Shown: positions 10,484 to 18,821 of the stretch, piece after piece
How the letters are laid out: each line of letters starts with the position of its first letter
Numbering within the stretch: position 1 is the stretch's first letter
Source: Actinoplanes missouriensis 431
Lineage (GTDB): Bacteria > Actinomycetota > Actinomycetes > Mycobacteriales > Micromonosporaceae
Assembly (NCBI RefSeq): GCF_000284295.1
Contig: NC_017093.1
Span: forward strand, 5,828,001-5,892,000
Direction: 5' to 3'
DNA length: 64,000 bases
Program-made: the position numbers and the translations under genes
Notes under the pieces: model-generated
The model's database searches: none
Told to the model about the DNA's origin: nothing
What the model saw: only the letters and a program-made list of their open reading frames with translations

Positions 10484-11713
10484 TCAGCTGGCCGGAGCCG
10501 GGACGGGCTTCTCGGAGATCGCGGGGATCTCGCTGCTGTCCCACTCGTCGTTGACGTTGTCGGCGTCGACCCGGCCGGACCGCGAGCGCATCCACATCGC
10601 GACGGAGACCAGGACGAGCAGGGTGAACACCACGAGCGCGCCGGCCATCCCGCCGACCGCGTCACCGATCCACCACATCAGCGCGCCGACCAGGCCGGCC
10701 GCGGGCAGCGTGATCATCCAGGCGGCGACCATGCGTCCGGCGACCGCCCAGCGGACCGTGGCGCCGGGGCGGCCGAGGCCGGAGCCGAGCACCGAGCCGG
10801 TGGCGACGTGCGTGGTGGAGAGCGCGAACCCGAGGTGGCTGGACGCCAGGATGACGGCGGCGGCGCCGGACTGCGCGGCGGTGCCCTGCGGCGGGCTGAT
10901 GTCGGTCAGACCCTTGCCGAGGGTACGGATGATCCGCCACCCGCCGAGGTAGGTGCCGAGCGCGATGGCGAGGGCGGCGGACACCTTGACCCAGAGCGGG
11001 ATGTTGTCGGTGTCGCTCCAGTGGCCGCTGGCGATCAGGGCGAGGGTGATCACGCCCATCGTCTTCTGCGCGTCGTTGGTGCCGTGCGCCAGCGAGACGA
11101 GCGAGGCGCTGCCGATCTGGCCCCACTTGAAGCCCTTGTCGGTGAAACGCGCCGCCACACCCGCCGTGATCTTGAAGATGATCCAGGTGCCGACGGCGGC
11201 GACGAGGGCCGCGATGACCGGGGACAGCACCGCCGGCAGGAGCACCTTGCCGACCACGCCGTCCAGCTTCGAGCCGTCGCCGTTCCAGTTCACGCCGCCC
11301 CAGCCGAGGCCGGCGATGGTCGCGCCGACCAGGCCGCCGAAGAGCGCGTGCGAGGAGCTGGAGGGGAGGCCGACCAGCCAGGTCAGCAGGTTCCAGACGA
11401 TGCCACCGACCAGACCGGCCAGGATGATCAGCAGGAGGCCGCTGCCGCCGTCGGCGAGGAGCTCGGTCTTCGGCGCGCCGGTCTTGTCCTGGATCTTCAC
11501 TACGGCGTTGGTGACGGTGAGCGCGACCTCGACGGAGAGGAAGGCGCCGACCAGGTTCAGGATGCCGGAGAGCGCGACGGCGGTTTTGGGCCGTAGCGCC
11601 TTCGTCGCGATGGAGGTGGCCATCGCGTTCGCGGTGTCATGGAACCCGTTGGTGAAATCAAAGGCCAGTGCCGTGAGGACCACCAGCGCCAAGATCACGG
11701 ATGTTTCTGTCAC
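10484..11713 (-). CDS. pit: Low-affinity inorganic phosphate transporter, Pit family
   Basis: The 409-residue membrane protein carries the paired Pit signature: DFTNGFHDTANAMATSIATKA near the N-terminus and the matching second half ASLVSLAHGTNDAQKTMGVI. These GFHD/GTND motifs bind phosphate with a cation. About ten to twelve hydrophobic segments are visible. It imports metal-phosphate with protons through the inner membrane. The GTG at 11713 is taken as start because the conserved protein begins there (VTETSVILAL); the frame continues upstream only through charged sequence. Three 11-bp-spaced direct repeats 60 bp upstream resemble PHO boxes. Confidence 0.94.
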   Translation of the reverse strand: MTETSVILALVVLTALAFDFTNGFHDTANAMATSIATKALRPKTAVALSGILNLVGAFLSVEVALTVTNAVVKIQDKTGAPKTELLADGGSGLLLIILAGLVGGIVWNLLTWLVGLPSSSSHALFGGLVGATIAGLGWGGVNWNGDGSKLDGVVGKVLLPAVLSPVIAALVAAVGTWIIFKITAGVAARFTDKGFKWGQIGSASLVSLAHGTNDAQKTMGVITLALIASGHWSDTDNIPLWVKVSAALAIALGTYLGGWRIIRTLGKGLTDISPPQGTAAQSGAAAVILASSHLGFALSTTHVATGSVLGSGLGRPGATVRWAVAGRMVAAWMITLPAAGLVGALMWWIGDAVGGMAGALVVFTLLVLVSVAMWMRSRSGRVDADNVNDEWDSSEIPAISEKPVPAPAS

Positions 11714-11773
11714 GCCGTGATCGTGACCGACGCACCTGGGCGGCGGCCAGAGGGTGAGCGTCACATGTACAAG

Positions 11774-11802
11774 GTTCCGCTCGCGTTTACCTCTCGTTTT
11801 CC
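11774..11802 (+). promoter_or_regulatory. PHO-box-like direct repeats upstream of pit
   Basis: GTTCCGC, GTTTACC and GTTTTCC follow one another at an exact 11-bp period (4-nt spacers). Streptomyces PhoP binds direct repeats of GTTCACC at this spacing. The repeats lie on the strand opposite to pit, and each unit is an imperfect match, so binding is a hypothesis. Confidence 0.45.
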
Positions 11803-11899
11803 AAACATGGACACAGAGTGAGCGAATGGGCAGCGCTCTGTGATGTCAACGCACGACGCATGAACATTTCTTTATGTACGTTCGGACAGCAACGCAACA

Positions 11900-11925
11900 C
11901 CGGCCGGACCTCACGGTCCGGCCGG
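11900..11925 (-). terminator. Rho-independent terminator of the sugar dehydrogenase operon
   Basis: An 11-bp GC-rich stem (CCGGCCGGACC and its complement) with a 4-nt loop lies 16 bp beyond the stop codon of the minus-strand operon at 11942. There is no clear T-run, as is common in actinobacteria. Confidence 0.8.
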
Positions 11926-11941
11926 CATCGACGAGCAGCGA

Positions 11942-14011
11942 TCACTCAGTGGGTTCCAGGACCACCTCCGCGGTGCCGGTCTGCGGCGGGGTGCCGGTGT
12001 CCGTGTACGAGGCCACGAAGACCGCCGTCAGTCCCTCCGCCCCGGCGTGACCCGGGTCCACGAACGTGGTGATCGATCCGGTGCAGCCGGCCGACGTGGA
12101 GAGCGGGTGCCCGTGCTCGGCATGGCCCAGGATGTACGTCACGGTCACCCGCGCGCAGTCCACCGGCTGGTCGTCGGTGACCTGGACCTCGTAGTTCACC
12201 GTGTCACCGAACTGGAACGGCTGCCCCTCGACCGGCGTCACGAACTCGACGGCCGGGGCGAGCGTGCCGACCGGCAGGATCACCTCGGCGGACGCGGACC
12301 GCCCGGTGCTGTCGGTGACCTTGAGAACCGGCCGGTAGTTGCCGTTCTCGGTGAAAGTGTACGTGCCGTTCGGCTGCCGCGAGTCGACCCGGCCGTCGGC
12401 GTCGAAGTCCCACGCGTACCGCAGGGCGTCGCCGTCCGGGTCGACGGTGCCGGCGCTGGAGAAGGAGACGGTCAGCGGCGCCTCCCCCGAGGCGGGCGTG
12501 GCGGTGATCCGCGGGATCGGCGTCCGGTTGCCGCGCACGAAGTCGAACCGGGAGAGCTGGGCGTCCGGGTTCTCGGCGAAGTACCCGTCGCCGTACTCCA
12601 GGACGTAGAGCGCGCCGTCCGGGCCGAACTCCAGGTCCATCGGGTTGTCGAAGACCAGCTCCGGCAGGACCGGGTCGATCTGGGTGACCTGGTTCCGGCG
12701 GTCCAGGTGGAACGCCTTCACGTAGTCACGGGTCCACTCGGCGAACAGCGGCAGCCCGTCATATTCGGCAGGCCACTTGATCGGCGACCGCGACCACCTG
12801 TTGTAGTCGTAGGCCGGCCCGCCCATCGGGCCGATGCCACCGGTGCCGAGCTCCGGCCACTGCGCGCTGGCCCCGTACGAGTAGATGACCTCGGCCCGCT
12901 CCACCGGAGGCAGGTTGCGCAGCCCGGTGTTGTTCGGCGACTCGTTGACCGGCGCCGCGCAGTTGAACGGCGCGCCGGAGACCTCGGTGGCGAAGTCGAA
13001 GTCGACGTAGGGCATGTCCGGCGCCACGCAGTACGGCCAGCCGTAGTTCGCCGGCTTGTCGATCGCCATCCACCGCCCGTGGCCGGCCGGTCCGCGCGCC
13101 GGGTTGGGGTTCTGCGCGTCCGGCGAGTAGTCGGCCATGTAGATCACGTTCGTGTCCGGGTCGACGGTGAACCGGAACGGGTTGCGCAGGCCCATCGCGT
13201 AGATCTCGGGCTTGGTCTTCGGCGTGCCCGGCCTGAACAGGTTGCCCTTCGGCACGGTGTAGCGACCGTTGTGACCGACCTTGATCCGCAGCAGCTTGCC
13301 GCGCAGGTCGTTGGTGTTGCCGGAGCTGCGCTGGGCGTCGAAGACCGGGTTGCGGTTCGCCCGCTCGTCGATCGGCGTGTATCCGCTGGAGAAGAACGGG
13401 TTGCTGTCGTCACCGGTGGAGAGCAGCAGGTTGCCCGCCCGGTCGAAATCGATCTTGCCACCGACGTGACAGCACTGGCCGCGGTCGGTCGGCACCTGGA
13501 GGATCTTCTGCTCGGTGTTCAGCTTCAGCGTGTTGCCGTACAGCTTGAACCGGGACAGCTGGAGGTGACCCTTGAACGGCGCGAAGTCGGCGGCGGTGCC
13601 CTCCGACGGCGCGTCGCCCTCGTTGACGCCGGGGGTGGCCGGGTCGTCGGTCGGCGTGTTCAGCACCGGCGAGTAGTAGACGTAGACCCACCTGTTGTGC
13701 TGGAAGTCCGGGTCGATCGCGATGCCCTGCACGCCCTCCTCGTCGTGCAGGTAGACCGGGATCTTCGCGGCGAGGACGTTGCGGCCGGTGGAGGGCTCGT
13801 GGATGCGCACCTCGCCGGTGCGGGCGGTGTGCAGCACCCGCCGGTCCGGCAGCACGGCGAGCGCGATCGGCTCGCCCGGGAAGTCGTCGAGGGTGACCTT
13901 CTGGAAGTCGGAGGACGGCGGGAGGTCGTGCCCGGGATGGGCGGCGGCCACGGACGGGGCGACCAGGGCGGCCGCTCCGGCGATGGTGAGAACTGCGAGT
14001 CGGCGCAACAT
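11942..14011 (-). CDS. Secreted glucose/sorbosone dehydrogenase-type beta-propeller with PKD domain
   Basis: The 689-residue protein begins with a Sec signal (residues 1-23, cleavage near SVAAA-HP). Residues about 35-500 form the six-bladed soluble glucose/sorbosone dehydrogenase fold, with typical phrases such as GVQGIAIDPDF, GGKIDFDRAGNL, LRGKLLRI, GLRNPFRF and GPDGALYVLEYGDG. A PKD domain follows at about 505-590 (DPDGDALRYAWDFDADG), then a second Ig-like domain with two cysteines. It is probably an extracellular, perhaps PQQ-dependent, sugar oxidase or a lectin-like relative; the cofactor residues were not verified. Its ATG shares one base with the stop codon of the upstream isomerase gene, so translation is coupled. 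Confidence 0.88.
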   Translation of the reverse strand: MLRRLAVLTIAGAAALVAPSVAAAHPGHDLPPSSDFQKVTLDDFPGEPIALAVLPDRRVLHTARTGEVRIHEPSTGRNVLAAKIPVYLHDEEGVQGIAIDPDFQHNRWVYVYYSPVLNTPTDDPATPGVNEGDAPSEGTAADFAPFKGHLQLSRFKLYGNTLKLNTEQKILQVPTDRGQCCHVGGKIDFDRAGNLLLSTGDDSNPFFSSGYTPIDERANRNPVFDAQRSSGNTNDLRGKLLRIKVGHNGRYTVPKGNLFRPGTPKTKPEIYAMGLRNPFRFTVDPDTNVIYMADYSPDAQNPNPARGPAGHGRWMAIDKPANYGWPYCVAPDMPYVDFDFATEVSGAPFNCAAPVNESPNNTGLRNLPPVERAEVIYSYGASAQWPELGTGGIGPMGGPAYDYNRWSRSPIKWPAEYDGLPLFAEWTRDYVKAFHLDRRNQVTQIDPVLPELVFDNPMDLEFGPDGALYVLEYGDGYFAENPDAQLSRFDFVRGNRTPIPRITATPASGEAPLTVSFSSAGTVDPDGDALRYAWDFDADGRVDSRQPNGTYTFTENGNYRPVLKVTDSTGRSASAEVILPVGTLAPAVEFVTPVEGQPFQFGDTVNYEVQVTDDQPVDCARVTVTYILGHAEHGHPLSTSAGCTGSITTFVDPGHAGAEGLTAVFVASYTDTGTPPQTGTAEVVLEPTE

Positions 14012-14940
14012 CAGAAACGAAGCCCCTTCAGGTACGCGTATCCGCGCTCAGCGGTGACCAGGGCGTCGGCCGGGGTCCGGGGCGGCGAGCCGGCGTCGTC
14101 GCGCTCCACGATGTACTCGACCAGCCCCGCCTCACGGGAATGCTCGAAGATCCGGCCGAAGTCGATCAGGCCGTCACCGGGGTCGGCGAAGCTGGCGTTG
14201 GCGTCCAGGTCCTTGACGTGGACCTGGCGGATCCGGCCGCGATGCTCCCTGATCAGGTCGACCGGGTCGCTGGCGCCCCGGTACGCCCAGAACAGGTCGA
14301 CCTCCAGGTGCACGAGACGCGGGTCGGTCTCGCCGGTGAGGATGTCGAAACCGGTCACCCGGGTGCCCGGCCTGACGTTCTGGGTCTGCGGGAAGAACTC
14401 CGCGTGGTGGTTGTGGTAGCCGAAGCTCAGCCCGGCCCGGCGGGCCAGCGCGCCGGCCTTGTTGAGGTCGGCGGCGAACGCCCGGTAGACCGCGGCGTCC
14501 CGGATCGGGCCGTTCGGGCCCTGGCCGAAGAACGGGTGGACGATGAACTTGTTGCCGACGATCGCGGCGTCCTCGAGGGCACGCTTCCAGGTGTCGGCGT
14601 CGAACGGCTGCGGGATGCCGACGTGCCCGGAGGTGGCCCGGATGCCGGCGTTGTCGAGGGCGGCGCGGAACTGCGCGGCGGTGCGGCCGACGAAGCCGGC
14701 GTGCTCGATGCGGGTGTACCCGATCTCGGCGAGCTCGGCGAGGCTCCCCTCCAGGTCGATGGCGAGCTGGTTGCGCAGCGTGTAGAGCTGCACGCTGATC
14801 TGGTCACGTGGTACGCGGCTGAGCCGTCCGTGTCCCCCGGAACCGGCCGTGGCAGCGGCCGCGGGTGCGGCGAGCGCACCGGCGGCGCCGGCCGCCGCGG
14901 CGGCGCCGAGCAGCCCGCGACGACTGAGTGACTGCGGCAT
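14011..14940 (-). CDS. Tat-exported sugar phosphate isomerase/epimerase-like TIM barrel
   Basis: The 309-residue protein has a Tat signal (SRRGLLGAAAAAG at residues 6-18) and a xylose-isomerase-like TIM barrel. Metal-binding residues typical of this superfamily appear along it: HAGF, SGHVGI, FGYHNHHAEF, LEVDLFW and QVHVKDLD. The family isomerises or epimerises sugars, or acts on 3-keto sugars. Export is unusual for a sugar-phosphate enzyme, so a free sugar or keto-sugar made by the coexported dehydrogenase-type propeller is a more likely substrate. It is the first gene of a two-gene operon and has an inverted repeat upstream that may be an operator. Confidence 0.87.
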   Translation of the reverse strand: MPQSLSRRGLLGAAAAAGAAGALAAPAAAATAGSGGHGRLSRVPRDQISVQLYTLRNQLAIDLEGSLAELAEIGYTRIEHAGFVGRTAAQFRAALDNAGIRATSGHVGIPQPFDADTWKRALEDAAIVGNKFIVHPFFGQGPNGPIRDAAVYRAFAADLNKAGALARRAGLSFGYHNHHAEFFPQTQNVRPGTRVTGFDILTGETDPRLVHLEVDLFWAYRGASDPVDLIREHRGRIRQVHVKDLDANASFADPGDGLIDFGRIFEHSREAGLVEYIVERDDAGSPPRTPADALVTAERGYAYLKGLRF

Positions 14941-14956
14941 TGCGGTCCCCCTCTAA

Positions 14957-14978
14957 TCGATCCATCTACATGAATCGA
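14957..14978. promoter_or_regulatory. Inverted repeat, candidate operator of the isomerase operon
   Basis: TCGATCCAT and ATGAATCGA form 9-bp arms matching at eight positions around a 4-nt CTAC centre, 16-38 bp upstream of the isomerase ATG. The size and position fit a LacI- or GntR-type binding site; the regulator is not apparent nearby. Confidence 0.4.
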
Positions 14979-15054
14979 GAGGTTACCGAGGTGTTTCGTC
15001 CACAGTGAAGCTAAGTTTCTTCAGATCAAGCAAAAGTTCCCGCACACACAGCAA

Positions 15055-15079
15055 AACCCCGCAGCGCCGCTGCGGGGTT
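15055..15079 (-). terminator. Rho-independent terminator after the aminotransferase gene
   Basis: AACCCCGCAGC and its complement form an 11-bp stem with a 3-nt loop, 12 bp beyond the stop codon on the minus strand; transcription in that direction ends in TTTT. Confidence 0.88.
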
Positions 15080-15091
15080 CACCGTCTCTGA

Positions 15092-16387
15092 TCAGGAGAT
15101 ATGCGCTTCCGCGTCGGTCGCGGTGATCGCGTCGGTCAGCACGGAAAGGCCCGTGCGGGCCTCCTCCTCGGTCAGAGTGAGTGGCGGGCCGATCCGGATC
15201 ACGTTGCCGTGGAGGCCGCCCTTGCCGACCAGCAGACCGCCCTCCCGGCACCGATCGAAGACCCGCAACGTGGCGGCCGGGTCCGGCTCGGTGGTGCCGG
15301 GACGGACGAACTCGATGCCGATCATCAGCCCGCGCCCGCGCACCTCGCCCACGATCGCCGCGTCCAGCGAGCGCAGCCCGCCGAGCAGGATCGATCCGAC
15401 CCGCTGCGCGTTGCCCTGCAGGTCGTGGTCGAGGACGTAGTCGAGCACCGCGTTGCCGGCCGCCGCGCTGACCGGGTTGCCGCCGAACGTGGAGAAGCTG
15501 ATCGCCGGCACCGCGTTCATCACCTCGGCCCGGCCGACCACGCCGCCGAGCGCGAACCCGTTGCCGATCCCCTTGGCGAACGTGATCAGATCCGGGGTGA
15601 CGCCGTGCGCCTGGTACCCCCAGAAGTGCTCGCCGGTGCGGCCCCAGCCGGTCTGCACCTCATCGGCGATCAGCAGGATGCCGGATTCGGCGAGGACCTT
15701 CTGGTACGCGCCGAGCAGCCCGTCCGGCCCGTGGACGAACCCGCCGACACCCTGGATCGGCTCGGCGATCAGCGCCGCCACGTCCCCGGCGGTGACCGTG
15801 GCGAGCACCTCGCGCAGGTCGTCGACGGCCGCGTCGAGCAGGTCCTCGGCGCCGAGCCCGGCCATCCGACCGCGCAGCCGGTCGGCGGACGACAGCCAGT
15901 TCACCGTGAGCGGGCTGAGCGAGCTCGACGACCAGCTCCGGTGGCCGGTCACCGCCATCGTGGCGAACGTCCGGCCGTGATAGCTGTTCTTGATCGCCAG
16001 GATCTGGTTGGAGCGGCGCACGTTCGCGGCGAAGAGCAGCGCCGACTCGTTCGCCTCGGACCCGGAGTTGGTGAAGAAGACCCGCGCGTCCGGGATGCCG
16101 GAGACCCGGGCGATCTTCTCGGCGAGCTCGACCTGCTGGCGGATCAGGTAGAGCGTGGAGGTGTGCGCGACGCCGGTGCCGATCTGGCGGCGGACCGCGT
16201 CGCTGATCTCGGCGATGTCGTAACCGATCATCGTGGTCAGGACCCCGCCGAAGAAGTCCAGGTACGTGCGCCCGTCAGCTCCCGTGACGTGACGACCACT
16301 TCCGGACACGATCTCGATCGCGTCGTCGCCGTAGTACACCGGCATCCAGCCGGGCATGACCGCTCGGTGCCGATCCAGCAGACTCAT
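15092..16387 (-). CDS. Class III aminotransferase, probably beta-alanine/3-aminoisobutyrate type
   Basis: The 431-residue PLP enzyme shows the class III (AGXT2/omega-aminotransferase) pattern: FFTNSGSEANE at residues 105-112, YHGRTFATMAVTG, the PLP-ring aspartate in ADEVQTGWGRTG (D242), and the Schiff-base lysine in FAKGIGNG (K272). The next genes make beta-alanine or 3-aminoisobutyrate from pyrimidines, so its probable job is to convert these omega-amino acids into semialdehydes with pyruvate or an oxo acid. GGAG lies 7 nt before the ATG. It starts 23 bp downstream of the MocR gene and is likely cotranscribed with it. Confidence 0.9.
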   Translation of the reverse strand: MSLLDRHRAVMPGWMPVYYGDDAIEIVSGSGRHVTGADGRTYLDFFGGVLTTMIGYDIAEISDAVRRQIGTGVAHTSTLYLIRQQVELAEKIARVSGIPDARVFFTNSGSEANESALLFAANVRRSNQILAIKNSYHGRTFATMAVTGHRSWSSSSLSPLTVNWLSSADRLRGRMAGLGAEDLLDAAVDDLREVLATVTAGDVAALIAEPIQGVGGFVHGPDGLLGAYQKVLAESGILLIADEVQTGWGRTGEHFWGYQAHGVTPDLITFAKGIGNGFALGGVVGRAEVMNAVPAISFSTFGGNPVSAAAGNAVLDYVLDHDLQGNAQRVGSILLGGLRSLDAAIVGEVRGRGLMIGIEFVRPGTTEPDPAATLRVFDRCREGGLLVGKGGLHGNVIRIGPPLTLTEEEARTGLSVLTDAITATDAEAHIS

Positions 16388-16410
16388 CGAGGGCTCCTTT
16401 TCACGAGTTC

Positions 16411-17787
16411 TCAGCGCCAGCCGCGGGGGTGCCCCTGGCCGCGCCGGCCGCTGCCGCGGCTGGCCTGGTAGGCGGCCGAGGCGAGCACCCCGGCCAGGTC
16501 GTCGTAGCCGCCGGCGACCAGGCCGGCGGTGATCCGCAGGTGGTCGTCGGGAAGCGGGCCGACACAGAACGGCGCGCCGGGCGCCGCCGCGACCCCGTGC
16601 GCGGCCAGCGCCACCATCGCGTTCTGCTGATCAGGAACGGTCATCCACATGTTGATTCCGTCGGCCGCGGTGGCCTGGACGCCGCGGGCGTGCAGCACCG
16701 CGAGCAGCGCGGCGCGCCGCGCCGCGTAGGTCTCCCGGGCGGCGGCGACCTGGGCGATCACCCGCCGGTCGGTGAGCAGATCCAGCAGTACGCCCTGGAG
16801 CAGCCGGCTGGACCACCCGGGACCGAGCAGCCGCCGGTCGCAGACCGCGTCGATCACGTGCGCCGGCCCGCCGACCGCCGCGAGCCGCAGGTCGGGGCCG
16901 TGACTCTTGGAGAAGCTGGCGACGTGCACGGTCCGGCCGGGCAGGTGTGTGCCGATGCTGACCGGCGGCGCGGTGGCGATGTCGCCGGCATGGTCGTCCT
17001 CGACGACCAGGAGACTCGGCGCGTGCAGCAGGATCTCGGCGAGCGCCCGCGCCCGGTCCGGATCCATGCTCGTGCCGGTCGGGTTCTGGGCGCGGGGCTG
17101 GAGGAAGAGCGCGACCGGCCGGTACTCGCGCAGCATCTGCCGCAGCGCTCCCGGGTCAAGTCCGGCGGCGTCCAGCGGCACACCGATCACGGTGGCGCCG
17201 ACCGCCTGGAGCAGGTCGAGCAGCGGCGCGAACGCGGGGTTCTCGACGAGCACGTGGTCGCCGAACCGCAGCGTCGCGCCGGCGATCCGGTCCAGGGCGT
17301 CCATCGCCCCGTCCACCACGGTGAGGCGCTCCGGAGGGTACGGCCAGCGCTCCCGCAGCACCGATTCCAGCTCCGGCAGGACCGGGTCGTCGAGATAGCT
17401 GCCGGCCCACCGCCCGTCGCCGATCCGGCGCAGCGCGCCGCTCAGGTCGGGCAGCAGCGCCGGGTCCGGCACGCCGGTGGAGAGATCCTTCGGCAGGGTC
17501 ACGTTCACCCCGCTGAGCTGGGTGTACCGCAGGCGCTCCCGCGGCGGGAGCGGACCCGAGACGAACGTGCCCGACCGCCCGCGGGTCTGTATCGCCCCGG
17601 CCAGGATCAGGTTGCGCCACGCCTCGCTCACGGTGGTGGGGCTGACCCCGAGCTCGGTGGCGACCGAGCGCACGGTGGGCAACCGGATCCCGGCCGGCAG
17701 CCGGCCGGCGGTGATCAGCCGGCTCACGGCCGCCGCGATGCCGCGCGCGCTGCGGTCCTGAACCGCCCCGCTGATCAGAGTCAGCAA
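16411..17787 (-). CDS. MocR-family regulator (GntR HTH fused to aminotransferase-like domain)
   Basis: The 458-residue protein joins a GntR winged helix (residues about 1-75, with LPTVRSVATELGVSPTTVSEA) to a class I aminotransferase-like domain. PLP lysine is likely in ASFSKSHGPDLRL, and QNPTG and the VEDD motif are present. MocR proteins use the second domain to sense an amino-acid or PLP-linked effector. The TTG at 17787 is chosen as start because GGAGAGG stands 5 nt upstream; the frame extends to 17880 but crosses this site. It lies between the aminotransferase gene and the divergent beta-ureidopropionase operon and probably controls both. Confidence 0.9.
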   Translation of the reverse strand: MLTLISGAVQDRSARGIAAAVSRLITAGRLPAGIRLPTVRSVATELGVSPTTVSEAWRNLILAGAIQTRGRSGTFVSGPLPPRERLRYTQLSGVNVTLPKDLSTGVPDPALLPDLSGALRRIGDGRWAGSYLDDPVLPELESVLRERWPYPPERLTVVDGAMDALDRIAGATLRFGDHVLVENPAFAPLLDLLQAVGATVIGVPLDAAGLDPGALRQMLREYRPVALFLQPRAQNPTGTSMDPDRARALAEILLHAPSLLVVEDDHAGDIATAPPVSIGTHLPGRTVHVASFSKSHGPDLRLAAVGGPAHVIDAVCDRRLLGPGWSSRLLQGVLLDLLTDRRVIAQVAAARETYAARRAALLAVLHARGVQATAADGINMWMTVPDQQNAMVALAAHGVAAAPGAPFCVGPLPDDHLRITAGLVAGGYDDLAGVLASAAYQASRGSGRRGQGHPRGWR

Positions 17788-17801
17788 ATTATCCTCTCCG
17801 A

Positions 17802-17820
17802 AACATTCCGTAACGTTCGG
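17802..17820. promoter_or_regulatory. Direct repeat, candidate MocR operator
   Basis: AACATTCCG and AACGTTCGG are 9-bp direct repeats (7 of 9 matching) one base apart, 14 bp upstream of the MocR ribosome site start region within the 191-bp divergent promoter. MocR-type regulators such as GabR bind direct repeats, which makes this a reasonable site; it is not tested. Confidence 0.35.
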
Positions 17821-17978
17821 GCAATTGTTCGCCTCAATGTGTGTCGTTAGTGTCCTACGGCATCCGGCACTGAAGAGCAACCCCTGGCGCCGGACACCAA
17901 ACGAGGAGTAAACACACGATCACAGGCGCTTTTCCTGGCGCACTGCGCGTGCCAAAGATCAATATGAGAGGGGCCGCC

Positions 17979-18821
17979 ATGACGACCGGATTCGTCCGCG
18001 CCGCCCTCGTCCAGACCACCTGGACGGGCGACAAGGAATCCATGATCAAGGCGCACGAGGATTACGCTCGTGAAGCCGCCGCCCAGGGCGCGAAAGTGAT
18101 CTGCTTCCAGGAGCTCTTCTACGGCCCGTACTTCTGCCAGGTGCAGGACGCGGCGTACTACGAGTACGCGGAGTCCATCCCCGGTCCCACCACCGAGCGG
18201 TTCCAGGCCCTCGCCGCCGAACTCGGCATGGTGATGGTCCTGCCGATGTACGAGCAGGAGCAGCCCGGCGTCCTCTACAACACCGCGGCGGTTGTCGACG
18301 CCGATGGAAAGTATCTTGGCAAATACCGCAAGAACCACATTCCCCAGGTCAAGGGATTCTGGGAGAAGTTCTACTTCCGGCCCGGCAACCTCGGTTATCC
18401 GGTATTCGACACCGCGGTCGGCAAGGTCGGCGTCTACATCTGTTACGACAGGCATTTCCCGGAGGGATGGCGGGCGCTGGGCCTGAACGGCGCACAGATC
18501 GTCTTCAATCCGTCGGCCACGAGCCGGGGCCTTTCCTCGTACCTCTGGCAGTTGGAACAACCGGCGAGCGCGGTGGCGAACGAGTACTTCGTCGGCGCGA
18601 TCAACCGGGTCGGCGTCGAGGACCTCGGTGACAACGACTTCTACGGCCAGACCTACTTCGTGGACCCGGAGGGCAAGTTCGTCGGCGACGTCGGCGACAC
18701 CCACAACCCGGAGCTGATCGTCCGTGACCTGGACCTGAGCCTCCTCGAAACGGTCCGCGACCGCTGGCAGTTCTACCGGGACCGCCGGCCGGACGCCTAC
18801 GGGGACCTGGTGCGGCCATGA
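17979..18821 (+). CDS. Beta-ureidopropionase-type carbon-nitrogen hydrolase
   Basis: The 280-residue nitrilase-superfamily enzyme has the Glu-Lys-Cys triad: E45 (FQELFYGPYF), K118 (YRKNHIP) and C155 (YICYDRHFPE). N-carbamoyl-beta-alanine amidohydrolases of this family remove CO2 and ammonia to give beta-alanine or 3-aminoisobutyrate. Position between an omega-aminotransferase and a dihydropyrimidinase supports that substrate, although N-carbamoyl amino acids from hydantoins are also possible. GAGAGGGG lies 5 nt before the ATG at 17979; an in-frame ATG exists at 17964. Its stop overlaps the dihydropyrimidinase start by 4 bp, so the two are translationally coupled. Confidence 0.9.
   Translation: MTTGFVRAALVQTTWTGDKESMIKAHEDYAREAAAQGAKVICFQELFYGPYFCQVQDAAYYEYAESIPGPTTERFQALAAELGMVMVLPMYEQEQPGVLYNTAAVVDADGKYLGKYRKNHIPQVKGFWEKFYFRPGNLGYPVFDTAVGKVGVYICYDRHFPEGWRALGLNGAQIVFNPSATSRGLSSYLWQLEQPASAVANEYFVGAINRVGVEDLGDNDFYGQTYFVDPEGKFVGDVGDTHNPELIVRDLDLSLLETVRDRWQFYRDRRPDAYGDLVRP

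Noticed and set aside
12047..14419. A 790-residue plus-strand open frame opposite the propeller gene
   Set aside because: Composition is Arg/Val/Asp-rich as expected for antisense of a G+C-rich gene; no motif and no start signal.
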